Below are positions 17,289 through 27,838 of a DNA stretch of 64,000 bases, one piece after another. Made by a program: the position numbers and the translations under genes. This stretch comes from Janthinobacterium sp. J1-1 (lineage in GTDB: Bacteria; Pseudomonadota; Gammaproteobacteria; Burkholderiales; Burkholderiaceae_D). Within the stretch, counting starts at the first letter, position 1, and each line of letters opens with the position of its first letter. The DNA is taken from contig NZ_CP132339.1 of the NCBI RefSeq assembly GCF_030944405.1, positions 2,542,001 through 2,606,000 of the forward strand. Direction: 5' to 3'. Under the pieces are notes generated by a model. The model did not search any database. It was not told the DNA's origin and saw nothing but the letters and a program-made list of their open reading frames with translations.

Positions 17289-18161
17289 ATGACACCGCAA
17301 GTGCGCATCGAGCGCTACAGCGAACCGCTGGCCCAGCGGCTGGAAGATCCGGCGGCCGCGCCCGCGCCGGGCGAAGTGGTGCTGTACTGGCTGGGCCAGG
17401 CCGGCTTTATCATCGACCTGCCCGGCTACCGGGTGCTGCTGGACCCGTATCTGTCGGATTCGCTGGCGCGCAAATATGCGGGTACGGCGTTTCCGCACCG
17501 GCGCATGATGGCCGCGCCCATCGTCCCCGACGACCTGCTGCGGCTCGACCTGGTGCTGTGCACGCACCGCCATACCGACCATATGGACCCGGACACCCTG
17601 CAGGCGCTGGCCGTGCGTTTCCCGCGCCTGCCGTTCGTGGTGCCGGCCGCGTCCATCGACGAGGCGCGCAAGCGCTGCGGCGTGCCGGACCGCCGTTTGA
17701 TTGCTGTCAATGCCGGCGACAGCGTCGAACCCCTGCCCGGCTTTCGCGTGCGCCCGGTGCCGTCGGCGCATGAAACCCTGACCATCGATGCACAGCACCA
17801 GCACGAATGGCTAGGCTATGTGATCGATGTGGCAGGCGTGCGCCTGTACCACTCGGGCGACTGCATACCGTATCCGGCGCTGGCGGCCACCTTGGCGGAG
17901 TTGGCGCCGCAGGTGGCGCTGTTGCCGGTGAACGGGCGCGACCTGGACCGCAGCGGCAATGGCGTGCCCGGCAATTTCACCTTGGACGAAGCGATCGCCC
18001 TGTGCCGCGAGGTGCCGATACCCGTGATGGTGGCGCACCACTATGGCATGTTCGACTTCAACACGGTCGAACCACATGTGATCGACGCGCGCGCCAGCCT
18101 GGAGACTTCGCCGGCCCTGCACCGCGCGCAGCAGGCCTGGGCCATGCGCTTGAGCGCCTGA
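17289..18161 (+). CDS. UlaG-like metallo-beta-lactamase-fold hydrolase
   Basis: A 290-residue metallo-beta-lactamase-fold protein. The metal site is THRHTDHMD (HxHxDH), with further ligands in SAHE, YHSGD and the late VAHHYGMFD. It resembles UlaG, the L-ascorbate 6-phosphate lactonase, including the opening VVLYWLGQAGFII. A lactone intermediate made by one of the dehydrogenases is a reasonable substrate, but this is inference. There is no signal peptide. It starts 9 bases after the second SDR and is probably the last enzyme of the operon. Confidence 0.87.
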   Translation: MTPQVRIERYSEPLAQRLEDPAAAPAPGEVVLYWLGQAGFIIDLPGYRVLLDPYLSDSLARKYAGTAFPHRRMMAAPIVPDDLLRLDLVLCTHRHTDHMDPDTLQALAVRFPRLPFVVPAASIDEARKRCGVPDRRLIAVNAGDSVEPLPGFRVRPVPSAHETLTIDAQHQHEWLGYVIDVAGVRLYHSGDCIPYPALAATLAELAPQVALLPVNGRDLDRSGNGVPGNFTLDEAIALCREVPIPVMVAHHYGMFDFNTVEPHVIDARASLETSPALHRAQQAWAMRLSA

Positions 18162-18171
18162 TAGGCCCAAG

Positions 18172-18777
18172 ATGGAACGCAAATCGGACGCCACCCGCGC
18201 CGCCATCGTCGAGACGGCGCTGGCGCTGGCCAGCCAGGAAGGGCTGGAGGCCTTGTCGCTGGGGCCGCTGGCCGACGCCATGAAGATGAGCAAGAGCGGC
18301 GTGTTTACCCGCTTCGGCTCGCGCAGCACCCTGCAGATGGCGGTGCTGCAAAACTACCATGGGCAGTTCCAGCGCCGCGTGCTGCAGCCGGCGCTGGCCG
18401 CGCGCCAGGGTTTGCCGCGCCTGCGCGCGCTGTTTTCATCGAGCCTGGCGCATATCGGCGAACCGCGGCCGGCCGGCTGTTTCTATATCAGTTGCGCCGC
18501 CGAATACGACGACCGTCCCGGTCCGCTGCGCCATGAACTGACCAGCGGCGTGCTGGCCTGGCGCGCGCTGTTCGAGCAAAGCGTGGCGCAGGCGGTGGAA
18601 CTGGGCCAGCTGGCCGCCAGTGCCGACAAGGGGCAGATGGTGTTCGAGATCTACGGCTTGCTGCTGGCGGTGCAGCACGACATGCGCCTGCTTGAGCGCA
18701 GCGGCAGCGTGTCGCAGGCGCAGCAGGCGTTCGAACAACTGCTGCTGCGTCATTTGGCCGATGGCGCCGGATCCTGA
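18172..18777 (+). CDS. TetR-family transcriptional regulator
   Basis: A 201-residue TetR-type repressor. The N-terminal HTH spans about residues 8-55 (TRAAIVETALALASQEGLEALSLGPLADAMKMSKSGVFTRFGSR) and the rest is a helical ligand domain with AGCFYISCAAEYDDRPG. It follows the UlaG-like gene by 10 bases, so it may be the last gene of the island operon and the binder of the 21-bp palindrome at 7168. It may equally serve a different target. Its 3' end overlaps the convergent membrane-protein gene by 28 bases. Confidence 0.88.
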   Translation: MERKSDATRAAIVETALALASQEGLEALSLGPLADAMKMSKSGVFTRFGSRSTLQMAVLQNYHGQFQRRVLQPALAARQGLPRLRALFSSSLAHIGEPRPAGCFYISCAAEYDDRPGPLRHELTSGVLAWRALFEQSVAQAVELGQLAASADKGQMVFEIYGLLLAVQHDMRLLERSGSVSQAQQAFEQLLLRHLADGAGS

Positions 18778-19283
18778 CGCAGCCATGGCTGGCCCTGCGC
18801 CTGGCGATACACGGCCAGGGTGCGCAGCAGGCCGCCCAAAAAGATACCGCTGAAGCAGCCGTAGGCGGCGCACACGAACAGCACAAAACCTGTCGCATGC
18901 GCGTAAGCGGGATGGATCGCCAGGCTGACCGCCACCGCATATTTCATGCAAAAGATACTCATCATCAGCATCAGGGGCAGCCAGCTGCCGGCCAGCTGCA
19001 TCGTGCCGCGCTCGGGGAACGCCGCCAGCTTGCGCGGATTGGTCAGCGACCAGGCGAGCAGGCCGCCGGCCAGCGCACCGGCCGCCCAAGCAAATGGCGC
19101 CACGCCGTCAAAACCGAAGCTGCCATGCACGCCGGACAGCGACAGGGCCAGCATCACCAGCGGAATAATGCACAGCTTGCGCAAGGTCACTTCACGGGCA
19201 CGGCTGGCCAGCACGCCGCGGTACACGAGAAAAGCCAGGATGGCCCAGACGTAGAGGGGAGTGTGGCTGAAGAGCTGTTGCAT
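18750..19283 (-). CDS. Integral membrane protein of unknown function (DUF6622-like)
   Basis: A 177-residue protein with about five hydrophobic helices: YVWAILAFLVYRGVLAS, LCIIPLVMLALSL, VAPFAWAAGALAGGLLAW, LMLMMSIFCMKYAVAVSL and GFVLFVCAAYGCFSGIFLGGLL. The start at 19283 (MQQLFSHTPLY) is chosen because the frame upstream has non-coding character. It resembles proteins I recall as DUF6622; no function is known. There are no catalytic motifs and it is monocistronic. Confidence 0.8.
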   Translation of the reverse strand: MQQLFSHTPLYVWAILAFLVYRGVLASRAREVTLRKLCIIPLVMLALSLSGVHGSFGFDGVAPFAWAAGALAGGLLAWSLTNPRKLAAFPERGTMQLAGSWLPLMLMMSIFCMKYAVAVSLAIHPAYAHATGFVLFVCAAYGCFSGIFLGGLLRTLAVYRQAQGQPWLRQDPAPSAK

Positions 19284-19465
19284 GGTGTCCGCCTTGGAAA
19301 GTCGTTGTCGATGGATGTACTGTGCCTGCCGACGGCGTGGACGGCGAGCGGACTGCGACGAAACGAAGACGGAAGGCCGTGAAAACGGCTGAGGATGGCG
19401 TGAAACTGCGGTGTGAAACGAAGACGAAAACCTGCCCGTGACATGGTCGCGGGCAGGGATGCAAC

Positions 19466-19738
19466 TTATTCCGTCGGTGGCACGTAGCCCATGGCGGCAT
19501 CGGCTCCATCGCCGAAGAAATGCTTTTCCATCTGCGTGGCCAGGTATTTGCGGGCGCGCGCGTCGGCCAGGTTCAAGCGGTTCTCGTTGACCAGCATGGT
19601 CTGGTGCTTGAGCCAGGCGGCCCAGGCTTCTTTCGACACCGATTCGTAAATTTTCTTGCCCAGTTCGCCCGGGTACGGCGGGAAGTCCAGTCCTTCGGCT
19701 TCCTTGTTGAGTTTGACGCAATGGATAGTGCGGGCCAT
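19466..19738 (-). CDS. yggX: Probable Fe(2+)-trafficking / oxidative damage protection protein YggX
   Basis: A 90-residue cytoplasmic protein beginning [26 protein letters not shown], which carries the conserved cysteine and the family's core. It continues with [22 protein letters not shown] and ends MEKHFFG. YggX protects Fe-S clusters and limits oxidative damage in enterics. Full family length, single gene. Confidence 0.96.
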   Translation of the reverse strand: MARTIHCVKLNKEAEGLDFPPYPGELGKKIYESVSKEAWAAWLKHQTMLVNENRLNLADARARKYLATQMEKHFFGDGADAAMGYVPPTE

Positions 19739-19847
19739 CTGTGCTCCTGAATCGGTGTAAAGATAAAGCGTGATTATAAGGCACTTTGCGCGGCGCTACC
19801 GGCAGCCATGCTCGGCCGGCCGCGCGGCTTGTGACGCGCCCTTGCGC

Positions 19848-20811
<964 letters not shown>

Positions 20812-20812
<1 letters not shown>

Positions 20813-22104
20813 TGGAAAACGGTAAATTGAACCCGCGCCTGGCCATCGTCATTCCGGCCCGCTACGCCTCCACGCGCCTGCCCGGCAAGCCGCTGCTTGA
20901 TATCCTCGGCAAACCGATGGTGCAACATGTGTATGAACGGGCGCTGGAAGTGCCCGGCGTGGACACGGTGGTGATCGCCACCGACGACCAGCGCGTGGCT
21001 GACGCCGTGCGCGGCTTTGGCGGGCGCTGCGTGATGACCTCGCCAGACCATCCATCGGGCACCGACCGCCTGGCCGAGGTGATGCGGACGGTGGACGCCG
21101 ACATCTATATCAACCTGCAGGGCGACGAACCTTTGGTGCGCCCGGCGGATATCGCCTTGCTGGCCGAAGGCATGCGGGTGGACAGCGCGGTGCAGGTGGG
21201 AACCTTGTGCCACGCCATCGATGCACAGGAAGCGCGCAACCCGAATACGGTCAAGGTGGTGTTGGCCGCCAATGGCGACGCCCTGTATTTCAGCCGCGCC
21301 GCGATTCCATTCGCGCGCGACGATGCGCCGGCCAGTTACCTGAAGCATGTGGGCGTATATGCCTACCGGCGCGACGTGCTGGCCGCGTATTCTGCCTTGC
21401 CGGCGGCGATGCTGGAGCAGGCCGAAAAGCTGGAGCAACTGCGTTTGCTGGCGGCGGGACTGCGCATCCGTGCGTTCCAGGTGGCGCCTTCCGGGCCCGG
21501 GGTCGATACGCACGAATGCCTGGCGCGCGTGCGTGCGCTGATGGCCGGTGAAACACCTGCATCCCTGCCGACCCTGGCCGAGATCAAACTGGTGATTACC
21601 GATGTCGATGGGGTGCTGACCGATGGCGGCATTTATTATGACGCCACCGGCGAATGCCTGAAGCGCTTCCATGTGCGCGACGGCCTGGGCATGCGCCTGC
21701 TGGAAGAAAACGGCGTGCGCGTGGCGGTGCTGTCGGGCCGCGATTCTCCGACCCTGCGCAAGCGGGTGGCGGATCTTGGCATCACCCTGTACCAGTTCGG
21801 CGTGAAGGATAAGCATGGCGCCTGCCGCGAGCTGATGGAACAGGCTGGAGTTGGCGTCAATGAAACCGTCTGTATCGGCGACGACAGCATCGACCTGCCC
21901 GCGTTTGCCGCCTGCGGCCTGTCGTATGCGGTGGCCGACGCCCCCGTCTACGTACAGGCGCGCGCCAGCGCCGTGCTGGTCAAGGAGGGAGGCAAGGGGG
22001 CTTTCCGTGAACTGGCTGACGCCATTCTGGTTGCGCAGGGCAAGGAGCATGTATTCGGTTCGGCCGAGGGTTTTTCCACGGTGATGGGCCGGGTGGTGCA
22101 ATAA
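20812..22104 (+). CDS. Fused CMP-KDO synthetase and KDO 8-phosphate phosphatase (KdsB-KdsC)
   Basis: A 430-residue bifunctional protein. Residues 1-about 246 are KdsB: IPARYASTRLPGKPL, SGTDRLAEV, NLQGDEPLVRP and GVDTHECLARV, activating KDO with CTP. Residues about 256-430 are KdsC of the HAD family: TDVDGVLTDGG (nucleophile D264), LSGRDSPTLRKR, the lysine in VKDKHGACRE and GDDSIDLPAF, hydrolysing KDO 8-phosphate. The order of reactions is KdsA, KdsC, KdsB, so this operon supplies three consecutive steps in two proteins. There is no frameshift at the joint (a 9-residue linker around ETPASLPTL). The fusion is unusual as far as I know; most Proteobacteria keep the two genes separate. Confidence 0.94.
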
Positions 22105-22112
22105 CATTGAAC

Positions 22113-22196
22113 AGCGGGCCGGAGACGCGAGCTTGGCCCGGGAAGCCTGTGCGGGCGACTGGGGTTGTAATGTCCTCCGCTGGTCTGCTTGTGGAG
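22113..22196. repeat. Dispersed intergenic repeat, copy 1
   Basis: The 36-base core at 22131-22166, starting GCTTGGCCCGGGAAGCCTGT, is identical to 33617-33652. Similarity continues upstream (GCGGGCCGGAGACGCG versus GCGGGCGGAGACGCG) and downstream (GCTGGTCTGCTTGTGG versus GCTGGCGTGCTTGTGG). CGGGCC at the start pairs with GGCCCG, giving a hairpin. It fills the gap between the kds operon and argA. Confidence 0.8.
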
Positions 22197-22217
22197 AGGC
22201 CTTGCTCCTGATGGTAT

Positions 22218-23528
22218 TTACAACGTCTTGATCAACACCTGCGACTTGCGCTGCCAGTTATACATATGCTGGCGGTCCTTCGGCAAATCGTCCACGGTGG
22301 CCGGCAGGAAGCCCCGTTTCTTGAACCAGTGCGAAGTGCGCGTGGTCAGCACGAACAGCTTGGTCAGCCCGGCGGCGCGCGCGCGGTTTTCCATGTGCTT
22401 CAAGATGCGCTCGCCATCGCCCTGGGTCTGCACTTCGGGGTTGACGATCAGGCAGGCCATTTCCGCCATCTTCTCGGCCGGGAACGGGTACAGCGCGGCG
22501 CAGCCGAAGATCACGCCATCGTGCTCGATGACGGAGAAATAATCGATTTCGCGTTCGATCAGCTCGCGGCCCCGCTTGACCAGGGTGCCGTCCGCTTCCA
22601 TCGGCTCGATCAGCTTGATGATGCCGCCCACGTCCTCGATGGTGGCCTGGCGCAGGCTTTCCAGGTTTTCATGGCTGATCATGGTGCCCACGCCATCGTG
22701 GGTAAACAATTCCAGCAGGGCCGAACCGTCCATCGAGAACGGCACGATGTGCGAGCGGTCCACGCCGTTGTGGCAGGCCTTGACGCAGTGTTTCAGGTAG
22801 AACGCGGTGGCGTCCGGCAAAAAGCCCGCCATCAGCACGGCCTCGGCCTGGTGCGACGACAGCTCGCGGATTTCCACGCCGGTGGCATCGGCCATCATCG
22901 GCGTTTCGGTAATGAAGATCAGCTTGTCGGCATGCAGGGCGATCGCCGCGCTGCAGGCCACGTCTTCCATGGTCAGGTTGAACGCTTCGCCGGTCGGCGA
23001 AAAGCCCAGCGGCGACAGCAGCACCAGGCCATCGGAACCGAGGATGGAGTGGATGGTTTCGGCGTCGACCTTGCGCGTGATGCCGGTCAGTTCCAGGTCC
23101 ACGCCATCGATCACGCCCAGCGGGCGCGCCGTGATGAAGTTACCTGAAATAATACGGATCGCCGCGTTCGACATCGGCGTGTTCGGCAAGCCCTGGCTGA
23201 ACGCGGCCTCGATATCGAGGCGCAATTCGCCGGCCGCTTCCTTCGCGCATTCGAGCGCGGCGATGTCGGTAATCCGCACGCCATTGTGAAAGCGGCCTTC
23301 GACGTTACGCAGGGCCAGCTGTTCGGCCACCTGCGGGCGCGAACCATAGACCACGGTCACATTGATATCGAGCGCATGCAGCAGCGATAAATCATGGGCC
23401 AGCACCTGCAGCGCCCCGGCGCTGACGAGTTCACCGGGGAAGGCGACCACGAAGGTCTTGCCGCGAAAGGCGTGGATGTAAGGCGCGACGGAGCGCAGCC
23501 ATTGGACGAATTGGGTAGGGTTTTCCAT
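22218..23528 (-). CDS. argA: N-acetylglutamate synthase
   Basis: A 436-residue enzyme that acetylates glutamate with acetyl-CoA, the first step of arginine biosynthesis. The N-terminal amino-acid-kinase-like domain (about 1-290) opens VQWLRSVAPYIHAFRGKTFVVAFPGEL, and the C-terminal GNAT domain (about 300-436) has EIDYFSVIEHDGVIFGCAALYPF and NPEVQTQGDGERILKHMEN. This two-domain order is that of classical E. coli ArgA. The start at 23528 gives MENPTQFVQWLRS. It is divergent from hrpA with 56 bases between the starts. Confidence 0.95.
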   Translation of the reverse strand: MENPTQFVQWLRSVAPYIHAFRGKTFVVAFPGELVSAGALQVLAHDLSLLHALDINVTVVYGSRPQVAEQLALRNVEGRFHNGVRITDIAALECAKEAAGELRLDIEAAFSQGLPNTPMSNAAIRIISGNFITARPLGVIDGVDLELTGITRKVDAETIHSILGSDGLVLLSPLGFSPTGEAFNLTMEDVACSAAIALHADKLIFITETPMMADATGVEIRELSSHQAEAVLMAGFLPDATAFYLKHCVKACHNGVDRSHIVPFSMDGSALLELFTHDGVGTMISHENLESLRQATIEDVGGIIKLIEPMEADGTLVKRGRELIEREIDYFSVIEHDGVIFGCAALYPFPAEKMAEMACLIVNPEVQTQGDGERILKHMENRARAAGLTKLFVLTTRTSHWFKKRGFLPATVDDLPKDRQHMYNWQRKSQVLIKTL

Positions 23529-23584
23529 TAAGCGCATTATAATTCGCTGCGCGATGTGCGCGCTCAAAATACCTGTAAAAAACA

Positions 23585-26500
23585 ATGTCTTCAGCCAGCG
23601 ATAAGTCTTCCCCTCCTTTCACTGTTGCAAATGTGCCAGCGAATGCACCCGATCGCGCTGCGCGCCAGCGTCCGCCCGTCGGCCAGCAAAGGCCACAGAA
23701 GCCGCAAAAGCCGCGTACGGAAGAACAGCAGCAACAGCAGCAACAGCGTGACGCCGCCCGCGCCGCGCGTGAGGCGGAAAAAGCGTTCCGCAATCCGCTG
23801 CCTCCGATCACGTATCCGGAAGACTTGCCGGTGTCGGGCCGGCGCGCCGAAATCGCCAAGGCCCTGCTGGACAACCAGGTCATCATCGTGTCGGGCGAAA
23901 CGGGTTCCGGCAAGACCACCCAGCTGCCGAAGATCTGCCTGGAACTGGGACGCGGCCAGAAGGGCCTGATCGGCCACACCCAGCCGCGCCGTATCGCCGC
24001 CTCGTCGACCGCCAAGCGCATCGCGCAGGAACTGGGCACACCGCTCGGTGTCACCGTCGGTTTTAAAGTCCGCTTTGCCGATACCCTGACGAAGGGTGCC
24101 TCGGTCAAGCTGATGACGGACGGCATCCTGCTGGCCGAGACGCAGACCGACCCGCTGCTGAAAAACTACGACACCATCATCATCGATGAGGCGCACGAAC
24201 GCAGCCTGAACATCGATTTCCTGCTCGGCTACCTGAAGCAGCTGCTGCCGCGCCGGCCCGATCTGAAAATCATTATCACCTCGGCCACCATCGACGCCGA
24301 GCGCTTTGCGCGCCATTTCGGCACGCCTGAAAAGCCGGCGCCCGTGATCGAAGTGTCGGGCCGCCTGTACCAGGTGGAAGTGCGCTATCGTCCGGTCGAA
24401 CGCGAACAGGTGGCGATGCCGGGTGCGGCCAATCCCGACAAACCTGGCCAGAGGACTGCCGCCGCGCGCGAAAAGCGCGACCTGATGGACGCCGTCGTCG
24501 ATGGCGTGGAAGAGCTGTGCCGCATCGGCTCGGGCGACGTGCTGGTGTTCCTGCCGGGCGAGCGCGAGATCCGCGACTGCGCCGAAGCGCTGCGCAAGCA
24601 CCATCCGCCGCACGTGGAGATTTTGCCGCTGTTCGCCCGCCTGTCGGCCGAAGAGCAGGAGCGCGTCTTCAAGACCAGCAATGCGCGCCGCATCGTGCTG
24701 GCCACCAACGTGGCGGAAACCTCGCTGACCGTGCCCGGCATCCGCTATGTGGTCGATGCCGGCCTGGCGCGTGTGAAGCGCTACAGCTACCGCAATAAAG
24801 TCGAACAGTTGCAGGTCGAGCCGATCGCGCAGTCGGCCGCCAACCAGCGCGCCGGCCGTTGCGGCCGCGTGGCCGACGGCGTCTGCATCCGCCTGTACGA
24901 AGAGCAGGACTATCTGCTGCGTCCGAAATTCACGGAGCCGGAAATCCTGCGCTCGTCCCTGGCGGCCGTCATCCTGCGCATGAAGTCATTGCACCTGACG
25001 GACGTGGAAACCTTCCCGTTTATCGAACCGCCACTGGCGCGCGCGATCGCCGATGGCTACCAGCTGCTGCAGGAACTGGGCGCCGTCGACGAGGTCAACC
25101 AGCTCACGCCGCTGGGCAACAAGCTGGCCAAGCTGCCGCTCGATCCGCGCGTGGGCCGCATGATCCTTGCCGCGCTGGACAACGCCTGTCTGACGGAAGT
25201 CTTGATCGTCGCTTCCGCCCTGTCGGTGCAGGACCCGCGCGACCGGCCGATGGAGCACCAGCAGGCAGCCGATGAAGCGCACAAGAAGTTTGCCGATGAA
25301 AAATCGGAGTTTTTGAGCTACCTGAAGATCTGGCGCTGGTTCGAGTCCGCCATCGAGCACAAGAAAACCAACCGCCAGCTGCAGGACAATTGCCGCACCA
25401 ACTTTTTGTCGCAGATGCGCCTGCGCGAATGGCGCGACGTCCATTCGCAGCTGCTGACCATTGTCAAGGAGCAGGGCTGGCGTTTGAACGAAGCGCCGGC
25501 CACCTACGACAACCTGCATATGGCGCTGCTGACCGGTTTGCTGGGTAATATCGGCTTCAAGGGCGAGGACGAGCCGGGCGCGGGCTACCTGGGCGCGCGC
25601 GGCATCAAGTTCCATATCTGGCCAGGTTCGTCGCTGCTGAAAAAGCCGGGCAAGTGGATCATGGCGGCCGAACTGGTCGACACCACGCGATTGTATGCGC
25701 GCTGCGTGGCCAGGATCGAGCCCGAGTGGCTGGAAAAAGTCGGCGTGCACCTGCTGAAAAAATCGTGGGGCGAGCCGCGCTGGGAAAAACGTTCGGCGCA
25801 GGTCACCGCATCGGAACGGGCCACGCTGTACGGCCTGGTGGTGTACAGCCAGCGCCGCATCAATTACGGCAATTTCAATTTGCCGGAAGCGCGCGAGATT
25901 TTTATTCGCGACGCATTGGTGGGCGGCGACTTCGACACGCGCGCGCCGTTCTTTGCGCACAACCACAAGCTGATCAAGGACATCGAAAACCTCGAACACA
26001 AATCGCGCCGGCTGGACGTGCTGGTCGACGATGAACTGATCGCGGCCTTCTACGACCAGCTGCTGCCGGCCGACGTGTGCAATGGCGCCGGTTTCGAGAA
26101 GTGGCACAAGGAAGCCACGCGCGAGAACCCGAAGCTGCTGTACCTGAACCGCGAAGAGCTGATGCGCCACGAGGCGGCCGGCGTGACGACCGACCTGTTC
26201 CCGAAAACCATGTCGGTGACGGGCCTGGAAATGGGGTTGACCTACCACTTCGAGCCGGGCAGCCTGCGCGACGGCGTGACGTTATCCGTGCCGCTGTATG
26301 CGCTGAACCAGTTGCCGCGCGAGCGCTGCGAATGGCTGGTGCCGGGCATGCTGAAGGAAAAAGTCCATCTGCTGCTGAAATCCCTGCCGCAAAAGCTGCG
26401 CCGCCACTGCGTGCCGCTGCCCGACTATGCGGCCAAGTTCTGCGAGCGCGTGCATGAAGCGGGCGTGTTCGGCCGCGGGGACCTGGTCGACGCCATCATT

Positions 26501-27697
26501 CTGGACATCCGCACGCAGATCACCATCAATGTGCTGACCACCGACTTCAAGCCGGAAACCCTGCCGGCCCATCACTTCATGAATTTCAAGGTGATCGACG
26601 AGCATGGCCGCCAGCTCGACATGGGCCGCAACCTGGCCACCCTGCAAGCCGAATTCGGCGGCCAGGCGCGCCAGAGTTTCCAGAAGCTGGCCGAGGTGTC
26701 GGGGGTGTCGGGTGCCGGCACGCCGGGCGCGAAGGTGGCGGGCAGCCAGGTTGCCGCGCGCTTGCAGTCACAGGCGCAGGCGGCGCCGGCCAAGGCGGGC
26801 AATGCGCCGGCCAAGGCTGCTGCGCCAGCCGGCAATAGCGTTGCCCAGCATATGGGTTTGACGGGCTGGACCTTTGGCGAACTGCCGGAGCTGCTCGAAA
26901 TCGTGCAGGGCAAGCTGACCCTGATCGGCTTCCCCGCGCTGGTCGACAAGGGCACGCATTGCGACCTGGAAGTGTTTGACGACCCGACCGTGGCGGCGCG
27001 CACGCACCGCACCGGCCTGCGCCGGCTGTTCGCGCTGCAGATGAAGGAGCAGATCAAGTTCGTCGAAAAAAGCATTCCCGGCCTGCAGCAGATGGGCATG
27101 CAGTTCATGGCGCTGGGGTCGCAAGAGGAATTGCGCGAGCAGATCATCAACAAGGCGATCGACATCGCCTGCCTGCAAGACCCGCTGCCGCTGGACGCCG
27201 CCTCGTTCGCCAAGCGCCAGATGGAAGGCAAGTCGCGCCTGGTGCTCCTGGTGAATGAAATCGCCCGCCTGCTGTCGCAGGTGCTGACGGAATTCCACGG
27301 ACTGCCCAAGCGCCTGCAGAATATTCCGGCGCCGGCCGCCACCGATATCCAGGCCCAGCTGCAAGGCCTGGTGCACAAACGTTTTCTCACCGAAAACGAG
27401 TACACCCAGCTGTCGCACTTCCCCCGCTACTTGAAGGCGATCAACGTGCGGCTGGAAAAACTGCGCGCCGACCCCGCGCGCGACACCAAGCTCATGGCCG
27501 AATGGCAATCGGCCGCCGCGCCGTATCTGCGCCAGGCGAAAGACCGCCAGGCCGGCAAGAATACCGACCCGAAACTGGTCGATTTCCGCTGGATGCTGGA
27601 AGAACTGCGCGTGTCGCTGTTTGCGCAGGAGCTGAGGACGCCGATGCCGGTGTCGGCCAAACGTTTACAAAAAGTTTGGGAATCAATGCAGCGATAG
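23585..27697 (+). CDS. hrpA: ATP-dependent RNA helicase HrpA
   Basis: A 1370-residue DEAH-box helicase. After a Gln-rich, charged N-terminal tail come Walker A GETGSGKTTQLPK, DEAH in IIIDEAHERSLN, SATIDAERF, NVAETSLTVPGIRYVVD and QRAGRCGR. The HA2 and OB-fold regions and a long C-terminal DUF3418 region follow, interrupted near residues 1055-1085 by an Ala/Lys-rich linker. In E. coli HrpA rescues collided ribosomes. Length and architecture fit the long HrpA class. Monocistronic, divergent from argA, and followed by a pair of hairpin repeats. Confidence 0.96.
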   Translation: MSSASDKSSPPFTVANVPANAPDRAARQRPPVGQQRPQKPQKPRTEEQQQQQQQRDAARAAREAEKAFRNPLPPITYPEDLPVSGRRAEIAKALLDNQVIIVSGETGSGKTTQLPKICLELGRGQKGLIGHTQPRRIAASSTAKRIAQELGTPLGVTVGFKVRFADTLTKGASVKLMTDGILLAETQTDPLLKNYDTIIIDEAHERSLNIDFLLGYLKQLLPRRPDLKIIITSATIDAERFARHFGTPEKPAPVIEVSGRLYQVEVRYRPVEREQVAMPGAANPDKPGQRTAAAREKRDLMDAVVDGVEELCRIGSGDVLVFLPGEREIRDCAEALRKHHPPHVEILPLFARLSAEEQERVFKTSNARRIVLATNVAETSLTVPGIRYVVDAGLARVKRYSYRNKVEQLQVEPIAQSAANQRAGRCGRVADGVCIRLYEEQDYLLRPKFTEPEILRSSLAAVILRMKSLHLTDVETFPFIEPPLARAIADGYQLLQELGAVDEVNQLTPLGNKLAKLPLDPRVGRMILAALDNACLTEVLIVASALSVQDPRDRPMEHQQAADEAHKKFADEKSEFLSYLKIWRWFESAIEHKKTNRQLQDNCRTNFLSQMRLREWRDVHSQLLTIVKEQGWRLNEAPATYDNLHMALLTGLLGNIGFKGEDEPGAGYLGARGIKFHIWPGSSLLKKPGKWIMAAELVDTTRLYARCVARIEPEWLEKVGVHLLKKSWGEPRWEKRSAQVTASERATLYGLVVYSQRRINYGNFNLPEAREIFIRDALVGGDFDTRAPFFAHNHKLIKDIENLEHKSRRLDVLVDDELIAAFYDQLLPADVCNGAGFEKWHKEATRENPKLLYLNREELMRHEAAGVTTDLFPKTMSVTGLEMGLTYHFEPGSLRDGVTLSVPLYALNQLPRERCEWLVPGMLKEKVHLLLKSLPQKLRRHCVPLPDYAAKFCERVHEAGVFGRGDLVDAIILDIRTQITINVLTTDFKPETLPAHHFMNFKVIDEHGRQLDMGRNLATLQAEFGGQARQSFQKLAEVSGVSGAGTPGAKVAGSQVAARLQSQAQAAPAKAGNAPAKAAAPAGNSVAQHMGLTGWTFGELPELLEIVQGKLTLIGFPALVDKGTHCDLEVFDDPTVAARTHRTGLRRLFALQMKEQIKFVEKSIPGLQQMGMQFMALGSQEELREQIINKAIDIACLQDPLPLDAASFAKRQMEGKSRLVLLVNEIARLLSQVLTEFHGLPKRLQNIPAPAATDIQAQLQGLVHKRFLTENEYTQLSHFPRYLKAINVRLEKLRADPARDTKLMAEWQSAAAPYLRQAKDRQAGKNTDPKLVDFRWMLEELRVSLFAQELRTPMPVSAKRLQKVWESMQR

Positions 27698-27711
27698 ACG
27701 ACGTCACGCAG

Positions 27712-27816
27712 GTCGGATTAGGCGGGGCCGCCGAGGCGCAAGGCGCCGTAATCCGACACCACCGTAACGTCAACAATGTTGTCGGATTACGCGAGGCAAA
27801 GCCTCGCTAATCCGAC
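27712..27816. repeat. Paired REP-like hairpins after hrpA
   Basis: Two adjacent inverted repeats with the same arms. GTCGGATTA (27712-27720) pairs with TAATCCGAC (27749-27757), and GTCGGATTA (27781-27789) pairs with TAATCCGAC (27808-27816). The second is a nearly perfect 36-base hairpin with an inner GCGAGGC/GCCTCGC stem and an AAA loop. Two REP units 23 bases apart resemble a BIME. It may also act as a bidirectional terminator between convergent hrpA and the PRC-barrel gene. Confidence 0.8.
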
Positions 27817-27838
27817 CTACGCGCCCCCTGCGGCTAGA

